Below are positions 8,636-16,022 of a stretch of DNA of 38,183 nt, one piece after another. Numbering within the stretch: the first letter of the stretch is position 1; the number at the start of each line of letters is the position of its first letter. The stretch covers positions 1 to 38,183 of the forward strand of contig CAKQGD010000012.1 in the NCBI GenBank assembly GCA_934232845.1, read 5' to 3'. The DNA comes from an uncultured Oscillospiraceae bacterium (lineage in GTDB: Bacteria; Bacillota; Clostridia; Oscillospirales; Ruminococcaceae). Under the pieces are notes generated by a model. It was given only the letters and a program-made list of their open reading frames with translations. It was not told the DNA's origin and did not search any database. A program made the translations under genes and the position numbers.

Positions 8636-9607
8636 TTATTTTGCGGTCGTTTTTTTGTTCAGCCGGATGTCCTCACCGACAAACGGCAGCTTGCGGTATG
8701 CGCCGAACAGCCGGGAATAAACGCGCTCTTGATACCGTGCGGTAATCTCCCGATCGGTCAGGTTTGTGCTGATAATTGTGGACTTTCCCTCCACGAGACG
8801 GGTGTTGACCAGCTCATACAGAACGGAGGCGGCAAAGGGAGAAGCCGTTTCACTGCCGAGATCATCCAGAATCAGCAGCTCACAGCAGAGAGGCTCAGCG
8901 GTCAGCGCGGCGGTATCTTCTTCGCTTCGGCCGAAGCGTGCGTCCTCAATTCTGGCGAACAGACGGTGAAACGGTGCGTAGCATACGTGAAAGCCCTTTT
9001 CCGCGGCGGCAAAGCCGACTGCAAGGGAAAGATGCGTCTTTCCGAGGCCGGGAGCGCCGATCAAAAGCAGGTTTTCCGACGAAGGAGAAAAATCCGACGC
9101 GTAGCGTTTGCAGGTTTCCAAAACCTTTTTCATTACGGGACGCTCGGCGTCTCCGTAAAGCGACAAATCAAAGGAAGAAAAATCCTTTCCCGTGTGGTTG
9201 GAGGAAGAGGCCAGACGCTCGAGCATCAAGGAGCGTTCCAGCTCATGCACGCAGGCGCAGACGGTGCCGTCCGGCGCAATGCCGGTATCGCGGCAGATCG
9301 GGCAGAAGTGTATGTCTGCCAGCGCGTCGGCAGGAAATCCGTTTTGTACAAGAAGAGCGGAAAGCTTTTTTTGGCCCTGAAGATTCGCCTCCCGAATTCG
9401 GGAAACCTTTTCCGAGACGTCGCCGCCCGCAAGAATTGTGCGCGCCAGCATGGCGGACGCCGAGGCGATCTCGCGTTCCAGCGACAGAGCCTGCGGGACG
9501 CGGGCGATGACCGCCGTGCGGCTGCGTTCGGTTTTTTCCGCGGCTCGTCTGCGCCGTTCGGCGAGAGCCGCGCGTGCGGCGGATTTGATCTCGGCGGGGT
9601 AACTCAT
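8636..9607 (-). CDS. DnaC/DnaI-like helicase loader ATPase
   Basis: The 323-residue AAA+ protein has an N-terminal helical domain, a zinc-type cysteine cluster (CPICRDTG then CACVHE, about residues 102-117), Walker A (GAPGLGKTHLS, about 186) and Walker B (LLILDDLGSE, about 245). The family loads the replicative helicase onto DNA during primosome assembly in the cytoplasm. The C-terminal ISTNLTDREITARY region corresponds to the sensor I/arginine-finger area of DnaC proteins. ATG at 9607 is preceded by GAGAGGAAG. The gene follows the DnaD-like gene by 13 bases, the pairing expected for low-GC Gram-positive primosome genes. It could be named dnaI or dnaC; I leave the symbol open. Confidence 0.9.
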   Translation of the reverse strand: MSYPAEIKSAARAALAERRRRAAEKTERSRTAVIARVPQALSLEREIASASAMLARTILAGGDVSEKVSRIREANLQGQKKLSALLVQNGFPADALADIHFCPICRDTGIAPDGTVCACVHELERSLMLERLASSSNHTGKDFSSFDLSLYGDAERPVMKKVLETCKRYASDFSPSSENLLLIGAPGLGKTHLSLAVGFAAAEKGFHVCYAPFHRLFARIEDARFGRSEEDTAALTAEPLCCELLILDDLGSETASPFAASVLYELVNTRLVEGKSTIISTNLTDREITARYQERVYSRLFGAYRKLPFVGEDIRLNKKTTAK

Positions 9608-9620
9608 GTGTTTCTTCCTC

Positions 9621-10601
9621 TCACTCGTTCATCAGCTCGGCCACAAGACGCTGCATCAGCTCATCCTTGCTTTTCTCTTCGGCCGGAGATTTTGCTCCTC
9701 TGCGCTGCGGCAGCGAGGCTTCTTTTGCTTTTTCGACGGTATCGATTTGTTTTTTATGCCACGCGGTTAAAATGGCATGTATGTAAGAAAAACTCAGCTT
9801 ACCTGTATTCTCAACCGTCTTTTCATATGCAAGGGAGATCAACTCAAGCGGTGTGCGGTATTCTTCAAACCAAATGCGGATCCATTCCCGCTCGCGGGAG
9901 GAGAGACGCCGGTCTCCGATACCGAACTCACGCCGGACAACGCCTTCATTTGTTCGGCGGCGGCAGAGCGCGTCGATGGTTTCTCCCACAGTATCATCGG
10001 TCACTCCGTCATTGACCCAAGCGGTGCATACGCTTTCGACATAGCCGACGCTTCTTCTGCCGATTGAGCAGCAATAATGCATCGCCGATAAGATAAAATG
10101 AGCGGACAGGCCATAATAGGAGTAGAGCGCGACAAGGGAATCCATGTCTGCAGATGTAAAGGCTTTTCCCATTATAGATTGCCCCTCTTCAAGCAGAGAA
10201 GCAAGAGTCGGTTCGTTTTCTACGATGGAGACGGCCTCATCCCGAGGAAAATGCGGACGGCTGCTGCGGTTTAACAGAGGTTTTTCCTGTACGGGCGGCT
10301 TCTTCTTTTCCGGTTTTGGGGCATCGGCGGCAGGGGGGACGGGAACGAAAGAAGAGGCCGTGCCCAAAGAATACAAAACGCCGTGTTCTTCCCAATAGTT
10401 GAGCGCATCCGCCACGTCGCTCGGAGACTGCCGCAGCGCGGCGGCGAGTGCCTGAGCGCTGTTGTCTTCTCCGGGATGACGAAGAATCCACAAAAGGGTT
10501 TTGCATGCGAGTCCGCTGCAGAGCCGGAGATGCTCGTCTACGACTGTATTGGGGACGGCGAATACGCCGTTCCAGAGGGATGGATTGATTTGATAGGGCA
10601 T
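9621..10601 (-). CDS. DnaD-domain primosome protein
   Basis: The 326-residue protein starts with a winged-helix-like region (about 1-90), followed by a Pro/Lys-rich linker (about 90-115) and two DnaD-type helical domains (about 120-200 and 205-290). The second ends in LSFSYIHAILTAWHKKQI, close to the YxxxIxxxW motif typical of DnaD. DnaD proteins act in replication initiation and restart by remodelling DNA and recruiting the helicase loader. The start ATG is preceded by GGAGGAAG. It is the first gene of the run and is read from the extended -10 promoter at 10664-10669. Confidence 0.88.
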   Translation of the reverse strand: MPYQINPSLWNGVFAVPNTVVDEHLRLCSGLACKTLLWILRHPGEDNSAQALAAALRQSPSDVADALNYWEEHGVLYSLGTASSFVPVPPAADAPKPEKKKPPVQEKPLLNRSSRPHFPRDEAVSIVENEPTLASLLEEGQSIMGKAFTSADMDSLVALYSYYGLSAHFILSAMHYCCSIGRRSVGYVESVCTAWVNDGVTDDTVGETIDALCRRRTNEGVVRREFGIGDRRLSSREREWIRIWFEEYRTPLELISLAYEKTVENTGKLSFSYIHAILTAWHKKQIDTVEKAKEASLPQRRGAKSPAEEKSKDELMQRLVAELMNE

Positions 10602-10663
10602 GGCGCTTCCTCCGGCTTTCAGACAAGAAATTGCTTTTCAAATATTAAACCAAGCATGCCGTC

Positions 10664-10672
10664 ATTATACCA
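10664..10672 (-). promoter_or_regulatory. Extended -10 promoter for the dnaD-dnaC-deoC run
   Basis: On the minus strand TGGTATAAT gives a perfect TATAAT (10669-10664) with the extended TGn element. No convincing -35 is visible 17 bases upstream. The same string GTGGTATAAT occurs before murC. Confidence 0.6.
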
Positions 10673-10715
10673 CATTGCCCGCGGCGATTCCACGCTTTTT
10701 TATGAACGGACGCCC

Positions 10716-10744
10716 TTGCGATTTTGAAGATTTGCGGATATAAT
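10716..10744 (+). promoter_or_regulatory. Sigma-A promoter of the PHP-gene operon
   Basis: TTGCGA (10716-10721), a 17-base spacer and a perfect TATAAT (10739-10744). The predicted start of transcription is near 10751, so the leader before the GTG start is only about 10 bases. Confidence 0.8.
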
Positions 10745-10760
10745 AGAGACGAAACGGGGT

Positions 10761-11606
10761 GTGGACTTGTACGACCTGCATACACATACCACCTGCTCGG
10801 ACGGGGCCGTCTGTCCGGAGCGCCTCGCTGCGCTTGCAGAGGAACAGAAGCTTGCGGGCTTTGCTGTAACGGACCACGATACGATGCGCGGTGCGAAGGC
10901 GGCTGAGGCCGCGGGAAGAGCTCTTGGCCTTCGGGTTCTGCCCGGCGCAGAACTGTCTGCGTTCGATCCTGAGACGGGGCGCAAGGTGCATCTTCTTGTA
11001 TATCTGCCGCACTGCTGCGAAGCGCTGGAGCCCGTTTTTCGGCGTGTGTCTGAAAGCAGGGAGGAGGCTTGTCTGCGTTCCTTGGCACTTTTAAAGAAAC
11101 GTTTTCCGATTCGCGAGGAGGATGCCCGCTTTTTTGCAAATGGAGGAACGTTATTCCGCACACATCTGATGCGGGCACTGATGGAACGGGGCTATGCAGA
11201 CCGGGTATTCGGGCCGTTTTATCACGAGCTTTTTGGCCAAGGCGGCTTCGCGTATGCACCGGTGGAGTATCTTCCCGCGGAAAAAGCGGCCGCGGCGATC
11301 CGCGAATCGGGCGGGATTGCAGTGCTTGCTCATCCCGGCGTCTACGATTCTTTTGAGACGGGCCGTTTTCTTGCAAAGAAGGGGCTTCTCGATGGAATAG
11401 AGGCATTTTATCCGCGGCGCAAAGCGGAGGATGAGAAAAAGATCGAGCTGCTCGCCGAAGAATTTTCCCTGTTCAAAACGGGCGGAACGGATTTTCACGG
11501 TTTTTATTCTTCCCCTGCGCACCCGCTCGGCGCCTGCCGGACGACAGAAGAGACAGTATTAAAAATTTTTGAGCTTTCGGAAAAGAGGAAGTCATATGCA
11601 ATTTGA
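10761..11606 (+). CDS. PHP-domain metal-dependent phosphoesterase
   Basis: The 281-residue protein shows the PHP metal-binding layout: DLHTHTTCSDG (His 6 and 8), TDHDTM (about 40), PGAELS (about 67), HPGVYD (about 195) and TDFHG (about 250). Stand-alone PHP proteins of this length hydrolyse phosphate esters such as 3',5'-nucleotide bisphosphates or trim RNA 5' ends (the TrpH/RNase AM group); which applies here cannot be told. The start is GTG at 10761; any ribosome site is the weak GGGGT directly before it. It is the first gene of a four-gene plus-strand run and overlaps the next gene by 11 bases. Confidence 0.88.
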   Translation: MDLYDLHTHTTCSDGAVCPERLAALAEEQKLAGFAVTDHDTMRGAKAAEAAGRALGLRVLPGAELSAFDPETGRKVHLLVYLPHCCEALEPVFRRVSESREEACLRSLALLKKRFPIREEDARFFANGGTLFRTHLMRALMERGYADRVFGPFYHELFGQGGFAYAPVEYLPAEKAAAAIRESGGIAVLAHPGVYDSFETGRFLAKKGLLDGIEAFYPRRKAEDEKKIELLAEEFSLFKTGGTDFHGFYSSPAHPLGACRTTEETVLKIFELSEKRKSYAI

Positions 11607-11850
11607 ATACAAAACAAAAGGAACCTGTTCCACATCGATTCTTCTGGAACTTGATCCGGATCACACGCTGCGCCGGGTACGGTTTGTCGGCGGCTGTCAG
11701 GGAAATCTTTCCGGTATTTCGAGTCTTGTGTCCGGAATGAAGGCGGAGGATGTTATAGCCAAACTGCGCGGTACAACGTGCGGCGCGAGACGGACATCCT
11801 GTCCGGACCAGCTTTCGATTGCGCTGGAGCAGGCTCTGCAGAAGCTGTAA
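11596..11850 (+). CDS. TSCPD-domain protein
   Basis: A small protein of 84 residues ending with TSCPDQLSIALEQAL, the signature that names the TSCPD domain, plus FVGGCQGNLSG and a conserved CGA. The same domain occurs at the C-terminus of some ribonucleotide reductases; the stand-alone form has no settled function. The cysteines in GTCSTS, GGCQGN, TTCGAR and TSCPD could bind metal. I chose ATG 11596, preceded by AGAGGAAG; it overlaps the PHP stop by 11 bases. Confidence 0.85.
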   Translation: MQFEYKTKGTCSTSILLELDPDHTLRRVRFVGGCQGNLSGISSLVSGMKAEDVIAKLRGTTCGARRTSCPDQLSIALEQALQKL

Positions 11851-11872
11851 ATTTTCGGGGAGGTGAGCGCCA

Positions 11873-12457
11873 GTGTGCGCAGCTGTTTTTGACGATGACA
11901 TCAAGATCGCACCGAGTGATCTTTCCCAACTTTTTCAAAAAGAAAATCCTGTAGCAGACGATAATATCGATTTGTATCTGCAGCAGCGCCGTCTCGGCAA
12001 TACCCTGCGCGCCCGCCGCCTCGGTGAGGAATATGTCGCCGATTTACTTGACTGCGTTTGGACGAAGCCGCCGGCCGAGGTGGACGGTACTCTGTTTGAT
12101 ACGCAGGTCAAAATTCTTTTCGCTTACGTGGTTCACCGAATCATTGAGGATTACTCTCCCAATCATATTGTTGCGAATACTGCGCTCGGCAGCTTTTATG
12201 AACAGCTGGAACAGGAGTCTCCCGCTCTGTTTGATGCGATGTGCGGCAGCGCCGCTTTTACCATGTATCTGTATACGCATCGGAGCGGGGAAGAAAATGC
12301 CGAAACAATCGGTCAAGTTTTCGCGGCGCTCTGTGAGGCGAAGGACAGCGAAGACTGCGCTGTCATCGGAGAAAGCGCTTATGCCCGGTTTGTAGGAGCG
12401 TGCGCGCAGCGCATGATCGGCGCCGGTTATCAGCCGAGCGAAAAGAAGGGGGAATAA
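11873..12457 (+). CDS. Unrecognised conserved-looking cytoplasmic protein
   Basis: A 194-residue protein that I do not recognise. It has no signal peptide or membrane span, is acidic and mostly predicted helical, with an LYLQQRRLGNTLRARRLG segment near residue 35 and a Cys near the N-terminus. Start GTG 11873 follows the strong GGGGAGGTGAG. It lies 22 bases after the TSCPD gene and two bases before the DUF4364 gene start, so it clearly belongs to this operon. Confidence 0.8.
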   Translation: MCAAVFDDDIKIAPSDLSQLFQKENPVADDNIDLYLQQRRLGNTLRARRLGEEYVADLLDCVWTKPPAEVDGTLFDTQVKILFAYVVHRIIEDYSPNHIVANTALGSFYEQLEQESPALFDAMCGSAAFTMYLYTHRSGEENAETIGQVFAALCEAKDSEDCAVIGESAYARFVGACAQRMIGAGYQPSEKKGE

Positions 12458-12458
12458 G

Positions 12459-13028
12459 ATGTCTGCGGAGGCATTTACGGCAGGAATCGAACACGGAGGA
12501 CTGACAACAGACTACGAGGTGCGTATTTTAATCTGCTGGCTTTTGCAGCAGGTGCATTCTCCCGCGACATTGACCCAGCTCAACGAAGCCCTTCAGCAGG
12601 ATGCGCTGGTCAATTATTTTGAATTGGCGAGAGGCACGGGACAGCTTCTTTCTACCGGCCATTTGAAGGAAGCGCAGCACCCGGAAGGAACCGAGGCTCC
12701 GCTGGTTCTGACCGCTCTTGGTGCGGAAACGGGAACGGCGCTCGAAAAAACGCTGCCTTTGACAGTGCGGGAAAAGGCTCTTGCGGCACTGAGCGGGCTT
12801 CTTAAGCGGGATCGTATCTCGAGAGAAAACGCCGTACGCATTGCAAAAACAGACGACGGCTATCGAATGACCTTTCAGGTTTCGGATGTGGCAAACGATC
12901 TTTTGTATCTGACGCTTTATGTGCCGACACAGGAGCTTTGCGGCCGTATGAAAGAACGTTTTCTTGACGATCCGGGTGCGCTCTACCATATGATCAGCAA
13001 ATACCTGCTGGGAGAAAGCGTGTCTTGA
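12459..13028 (+). CDS. DUF4364 family protein
   Basis: The 189-residue protein matches the DUF4364 pattern: an N-terminal winged-helix-like segment (ILICWLLQQ, then an ALVNYFELARGTGQLLSTGHL region), an LVLTALGAET turn, and a beta-rich C-terminal part ending DPGALYHMISKYLLG. The family is common in clostridia and resembles small DNA-binding regulators, but no target is known. The ATG is preceded by AAGGGGG. Last gene of the operon; a strong terminator follows within 10 bases. Confidence 0.8.
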   Translation: MSAEAFTAGIEHGGLTTDYEVRILICWLLQQVHSPATLTQLNEALQQDALVNYFELARGTGQLLSTGHLKEAQHPEGTEAPLVLTALGAETGTALEKTLPLTVREKALAALSGLLKRDRISRENAVRIAKTDDGYRMTFQVSDVANDLLYLTLYVPTQELCGRMKERFLDDPGALYHMISKYLLGESVS

Positions 13029-13035
13029 ATTGAAT

Positions 13036-13075
13036 AAAAGAGACCCGGATTCGTCGGAATCCGGGTCTCTTTTTT
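13036..13075. terminator. Strong bidirectional intrinsic terminator
   Basis: AGAGACCCGGATTC pairs perfectly with GAATCCGGGTCTCT across a short loop. T6 follows on the plus strand and TTTT on the minus strand. It separates the convergent DUF4364 operon and the glmS transcript. Confidence 0.92.
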
Positions 13076-13093
13076 GTTATTCTTGTTTGCACA

Positions 13094-13372
13094 TCAGTCC
13101 GCTTTCAGTGCTTCGATACGGGCCTTCAGCTCTTCAATTGTGCTTTGCGCCGCAGAGATCGCCGCGCAGGCGCTTGCGACGGGGCTGTCGGCTTTTTCTT
13201 TTTCAATCTCATAGAACGCTTTTCCGATTTCAAGGTAAGAAGCGGAGATGCTGCACTCCTGAGAAGAAATCTCACTTTTGAGCTTTGCAATCTCAGCAAC
13301 TTCCTTTGCTTTATCCGCGGTTGCATTGGCTGCGCTTTCGACTTTGGATTTCAGTTCGTCAAAAAATGCCAT
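13094..13372 (-). CDS. Small helical protein, zinc-ribbon-less relative of a clostridial family
   Basis: The 92-residue protein is almost entirely helical and charged (FFDELKSKVESAANATADKA, then KLKSEISSQECSIS and YLEIGKAFYEIEKEK). This N-terminal pattern is familiar from small clostridial proteins that usually carry a C-terminal zinc ribbon. Here the protein ends in a coiled-coil-like ELKARIEALKAD without a CxxC pair, so the ribbon is missing. Start ATG 13372 is chosen; a GTG three codons upstream (13381) is the alternative, and AAGGAA lies nearby. It follows glmS by about 33 bases and shares its terminator, so it is likely cotranscribed. Function unknown. Confidence 0.75.
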   Translation of the reverse strand: MAFFDELKSKVESAANATADKAKEVAEIAKLKSEISSQECSISASYLEIGKAFYEIEKEKADSPVASACAAISAAQSTIEELKARIEALKAD

Positions 13373-13405
13373 ATGAATCACAATTCCTTTCTGCGTTTCT
13401 TTTGT

Positions 13406-15220
13406 TTATTCTACCGTAACCGATTTTGCAAGGTTGCGGGGCTTATCGATATCGCACCCGCGCAGCTTCGCCGTGTAGTAAGCGATCAGCTGCAGAGCCG
13501 TGACTGCCGGGAAAGGCATGAACAGATCGTCGCCGCCTTCGAGCGCGATCTGTGTGTCGTCGGTTTGGGCGTTTTCGCCGTCTTCCCGCGCAATGAGAAA
13601 TACGCTTGCTCCGCGGGCTTTGACTTCTTTGATGTTAGAAAGCATTTTGGACCACAGAGCTTTCTGTGTGGCAAGTGCAATCACGGGAACGCCTTCGGTG
13701 ATTAAGGAAATCGTACCGTGTTTCAGTTCGCCGGCCGCATATGCCTCGCAGTGAATGTAGGAAATTTCCTTAAGCTTGAGAGATCCTTCGCAGGCGAGCG
13801 CGTAGTCGAGCCCGCGGCCAAGAAAAAACAGATGCTCCGTATCTTTAAGCTTTTCGGCGCAGCGGTGAAAAACATCCTGCATCTCAATGACCGCCGCGAC
13901 AGATTGTGTGCAGTCAAGAAGGTGAGAGGTCAGGCAGCGCGCTTCTTTTGTGTCGATGCGGCCGTTTGCAAGTGCAAAGCAAAATGCCAGCAGATAGAAA
14001 AGCGCCATCTGAACGGTGTATGCCTTTGTACTGCATACGGAGATTTCCGGTCCCGCGTGGGTGTAAAGAACGTGCTTTGCCTCGCGTGCGATGGAAGAGC
14101 CGGCTACGTTTACGATAGCAAGCGTTTCACAGCCGCGCTCCTTGGCAAGACGCAGAGCCGCGAGACTGTCGGCGGTTTCTCCGGATTGGGACACCACAAT
14201 CACAAGCGTGCCGTTTGTCAGGATGGGATCGCTGTAACGAAATTCACTCGCAATTTCGACGGCGATGGGAATGCGTGCCAAACGCTCAATCACAACGCGC
14301 CCGATAAGTCCGGCATGCATCGCGGTGCCGCAGCCGACAATACGAATCTGGGAAAAACGCCGGAAAAAGTCTTTCCCGAGTCCTTCGCCGTCAAAGCAGG
14401 GAAGGCCGTCTCTTACGCGCGGACGAACAGCTGCCAGCAGCGCTTCGGGCTGATCGTAGATTTCCTTGAGCATGAAATCTTCAAATCCGTTTTTTTGCGC
14501 CTGTTCAATGCTCCAATCCACTGTAGAAACGGTTTTCTGTACTTCACAGCCGTCGGGTGCATAAACTTTGACGCAGTCCGGTTTGAGTAGCGCGATTTCG
14601 CCTTCTTCCAGAGTAAAGTAGCGGTTGGTATGTTCAATAACGCCGCTTAAATCAGAGGCGAGAAAATTTTCTCCCTCGCCGGGGGCGACCAGCAAAGGGC
14701 CGTCCTTGCGGGTTGCATAGATGCGCCCGGGATAATCGGCAAAAACAATCGCAAACGCATAGGCGCCTGTCAGTTTTCTGAGAGTTTCCCGAATGGCTGC
14801 CAGCGGATCTCCGTGATAGCAGAAATCCAACAGACATGCAGCCACTTCCGTGTCCGTTTCAGATGTAAAAGTATATCCCTTGTCAGACAAAAAAGCCTTT
14901 AATTCAAGATAATTTTCGATAATTCCGTTGTGAACGAGCATAACGCGCTTTGTACCGTGGGGGTGCGCGTTTTGGTCGGTAGGCCCGCCATGAGTAGCCC
15001 AGCGCGTATGTCCAATGCCGCATGTGCCGTTTAAAGTACGGCCGCCGAGCTCTCTGCGAAGATTTTCCAGACGTCCTTCTTTCTTGACGGTGAAAAAGGC
15101 GCCGTTTTCTTGTACAAGGATGCCGGTCGAGTCATACCCGCGGTATTCCAAACGCTGCAGCCCATCCAAAAGAATGCCGCATGCCGGTTTTCTGCCGGTA
15201 TACCCGATGATTCCACACAT
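13406..15220 (-). CDS. glmS: Glutamine-fructose-6-phosphate aminotransferase (isomerizing)
   Basis: The 604-residue enzyme makes glucosamine 6-phosphate from fructose 6-phosphate and glutamine, the first step toward UDP-GlcNAc and peptidoglycan. Visible are the N-terminal nucleophile MCGIIGYTG (Cys2, exposed after Met removal), GHTRWATHG and NAHPH of the glutaminase domain, two SIS sugar-isomerase domains (VGCGTAMHAGL, VVSQSGETADS) and the canonical end DKPRNLAKSVTVE. Length is normal for the family. ATG 15220 is chosen because Cys must follow Met; AGGAG lies seven bases upstream. Expression is probably controlled by the glmS ribozyme at 15245-15394. Confidence 0.98.
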   Translation of the reverse strand: MCGIIGYTGRKPACGILLDGLQRLEYRGYDSTGILVQENGAFFTVKKEGRLENLRRELGGRTLNGTCGIGHTRWATHGGPTDQNAHPHGTKRVMLVHNGIIENYLELKAFLSDKGYTFTSETDTEVAACLLDFCYHGDPLAAIRETLRKLTGAYAFAIVFADYPGRIYATRKDGPLLVAPGEGENFLASDLSGVIEHTNRYFTLEEGEIALLKPDCVKVYAPDGCEVQKTVSTVDWSIEQAQKNGFEDFMLKEIYDQPEALLAAVRPRVRDGLPCFDGEGLGKDFFRRFSQIRIVGCGTAMHAGLIGRVVIERLARIPIAVEIASEFRYSDPILTNGTLVIVVSQSGETADSLAALRLAKERGCETLAIVNVAGSSIAREAKHVLYTHAGPEISVCSTKAYTVQMALFYLLAFCFALANGRIDTKEARCLTSHLLDCTQSVAAVIEMQDVFHRCAEKLKDTEHLFFLGRGLDYALACEGSLKLKEISYIHCEAYAAGELKHGTISLITEGVPVIALATQKALWSKMLSNIKEVKARGASVFLIAREDGENAQTDDTQIALEGGDDLFMPFPAVTALQLIAYYTAKLRGCDIDKPRNLAKSVTVE

Positions 15221-15244
15221 AGTCAAACTCCTGTTTTCAGTTTA

Positions 15245-15394
15245 TTCTCCCACAGACGGCTTTGTCCCGCAGATTGCTCCGCGGCTTTGTCCGCTGCTGC
15301 GTCCGGAGAAGGGGACGGAGAGGCACCCGCCGAATCCTTCGATCAGCCTCTCACCTCGTCGTCCGCCCGGAAAAGACCGAACGGCGCTGGCGCT
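15245..15394 (-). ncRNA. glmS ribozyme/riboswitch in the glmS leader
   Basis: On the minus strand the leader has the conserved core of the glucosamine-6-phosphate-activated self-cleaving ribozyme. AAAGCGCCAGCGCC includes the cleavage site between A (15394) and G (15393). GACGAGGTGAGAGG and ATCGAAGGATTCGGCGG follow, then GTGCCTCTCC and a downstream GGACAAAG element. It ends about 12 bases before the AGGAG ribosome site of glmS. In this class glucosamine 6-phosphate binding triggers self-cleavage and lowers glmS mRNA. The element GGACAAAGCCG occurs twice near the 3' end, and only one copy is expected. Confidence 0.93.
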
Positions 15395-15435
15395 TTTTTG
15401 ATACAGAAATGAAACGCATCCCTCCTTTTGAAAAT

Positions 15436-15464
15436 ATTATTGCATAAGATGAAAAAAAACGCAA
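15436..15464 (-). promoter_or_regulatory. Promoter of glmS
   Basis: On the minus strand TTGCGT (15464-15459), 17 bases, AATAAT (15441-15436). Transcription would begin near 15429, about 35 bases before the ribozyme cleavage site. Confidence 0.65.
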
Positions 15465-15469
15465 CTGCT

Positions 15470-16022
15470 TTCCCATACCTATGTGCGCGGATGATCGCCT
15501 ATGAATTTTGATGTGCAATACAGGTAAAAGGTGAGAGAAACTTTTGTGCTATTTCTAATCGGTTTTGGACATTTTCTCTCGATTGTATTTCCTCTTCGGA
15601 ACTCTTTGACCGCAGTGTTTCCGAGTACTTCGAAGCCGTCTGTGGCTTTATATACGGTCAGAAAAATGCACCTTGTTGGATTTAACCAGCAAGGCGCATC
15701 TGCCATCTAACGCAATATCCACAAGAAAACAATTCATCCCGTCAAGGAGTGGCTATGCTGCGGCAATGATAAGTCGAAAAAAGATTTTGAAAAAGAGATA
15801 AATTTATTTGACTTCCAATACGCATTTTGCGCTGCTGAAGACAATAGGAGCCTGTTCTTTATTGCAGAATCGAGTTGTTTTTGTGGTGTTGGTCATTTAC
15901 AACACCTATACAGCGGGATACACACACCAACAGGGCTAAAGAAATCGTCAAGCAGAGCACGTCAATATGATTTCTCACCAATTTTGCAAAAAGAACTTTT
16001 GCTTCTATCAGACGTTTCATCA
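15470..16022. other. Gene-poor stretch of about 550 bases
   Basis: I see no supportable gene here. A 75-codon minus-strand frame (15479-15706) has no ribosome site or family match. A plus-strand frame stays open from 15713 into the next gene's antisense but has no start. GCAAAA-AGAAC-TTTTGC at about 15987-16003 is a weak hairpin that could end the DUF4353 transcript. The AT-richer composition suggests decayed sequence. Confidence 0.5.

Noticed and set aside
7714..8745. Plus-strand 343-codon frame over deoC
   Set aside because: Antisense shadow of deoC and the exporter start; Cys/His-rich only because of the complement.
8729..10015. Plus-strand 428-codon frame over the DnaC- and DnaD-like genes
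   Set aside because: It crosses two recognisable minus-strand genes and their boundary, and has no ribosome site or motif.
15479..15706. Minus-strand 75-codon frame in the gap after glmS
   Set aside because: No ribosome site, no motif and no neighbour on its strand; could be a decayed fragment but not supportable.
15713..15980. Plus-strand open stretch without a start in the same gap
   Set aside because: No ATG, GTG or TTG with a ribosome site, and it runs into the antisense of the DUF4353 gene.
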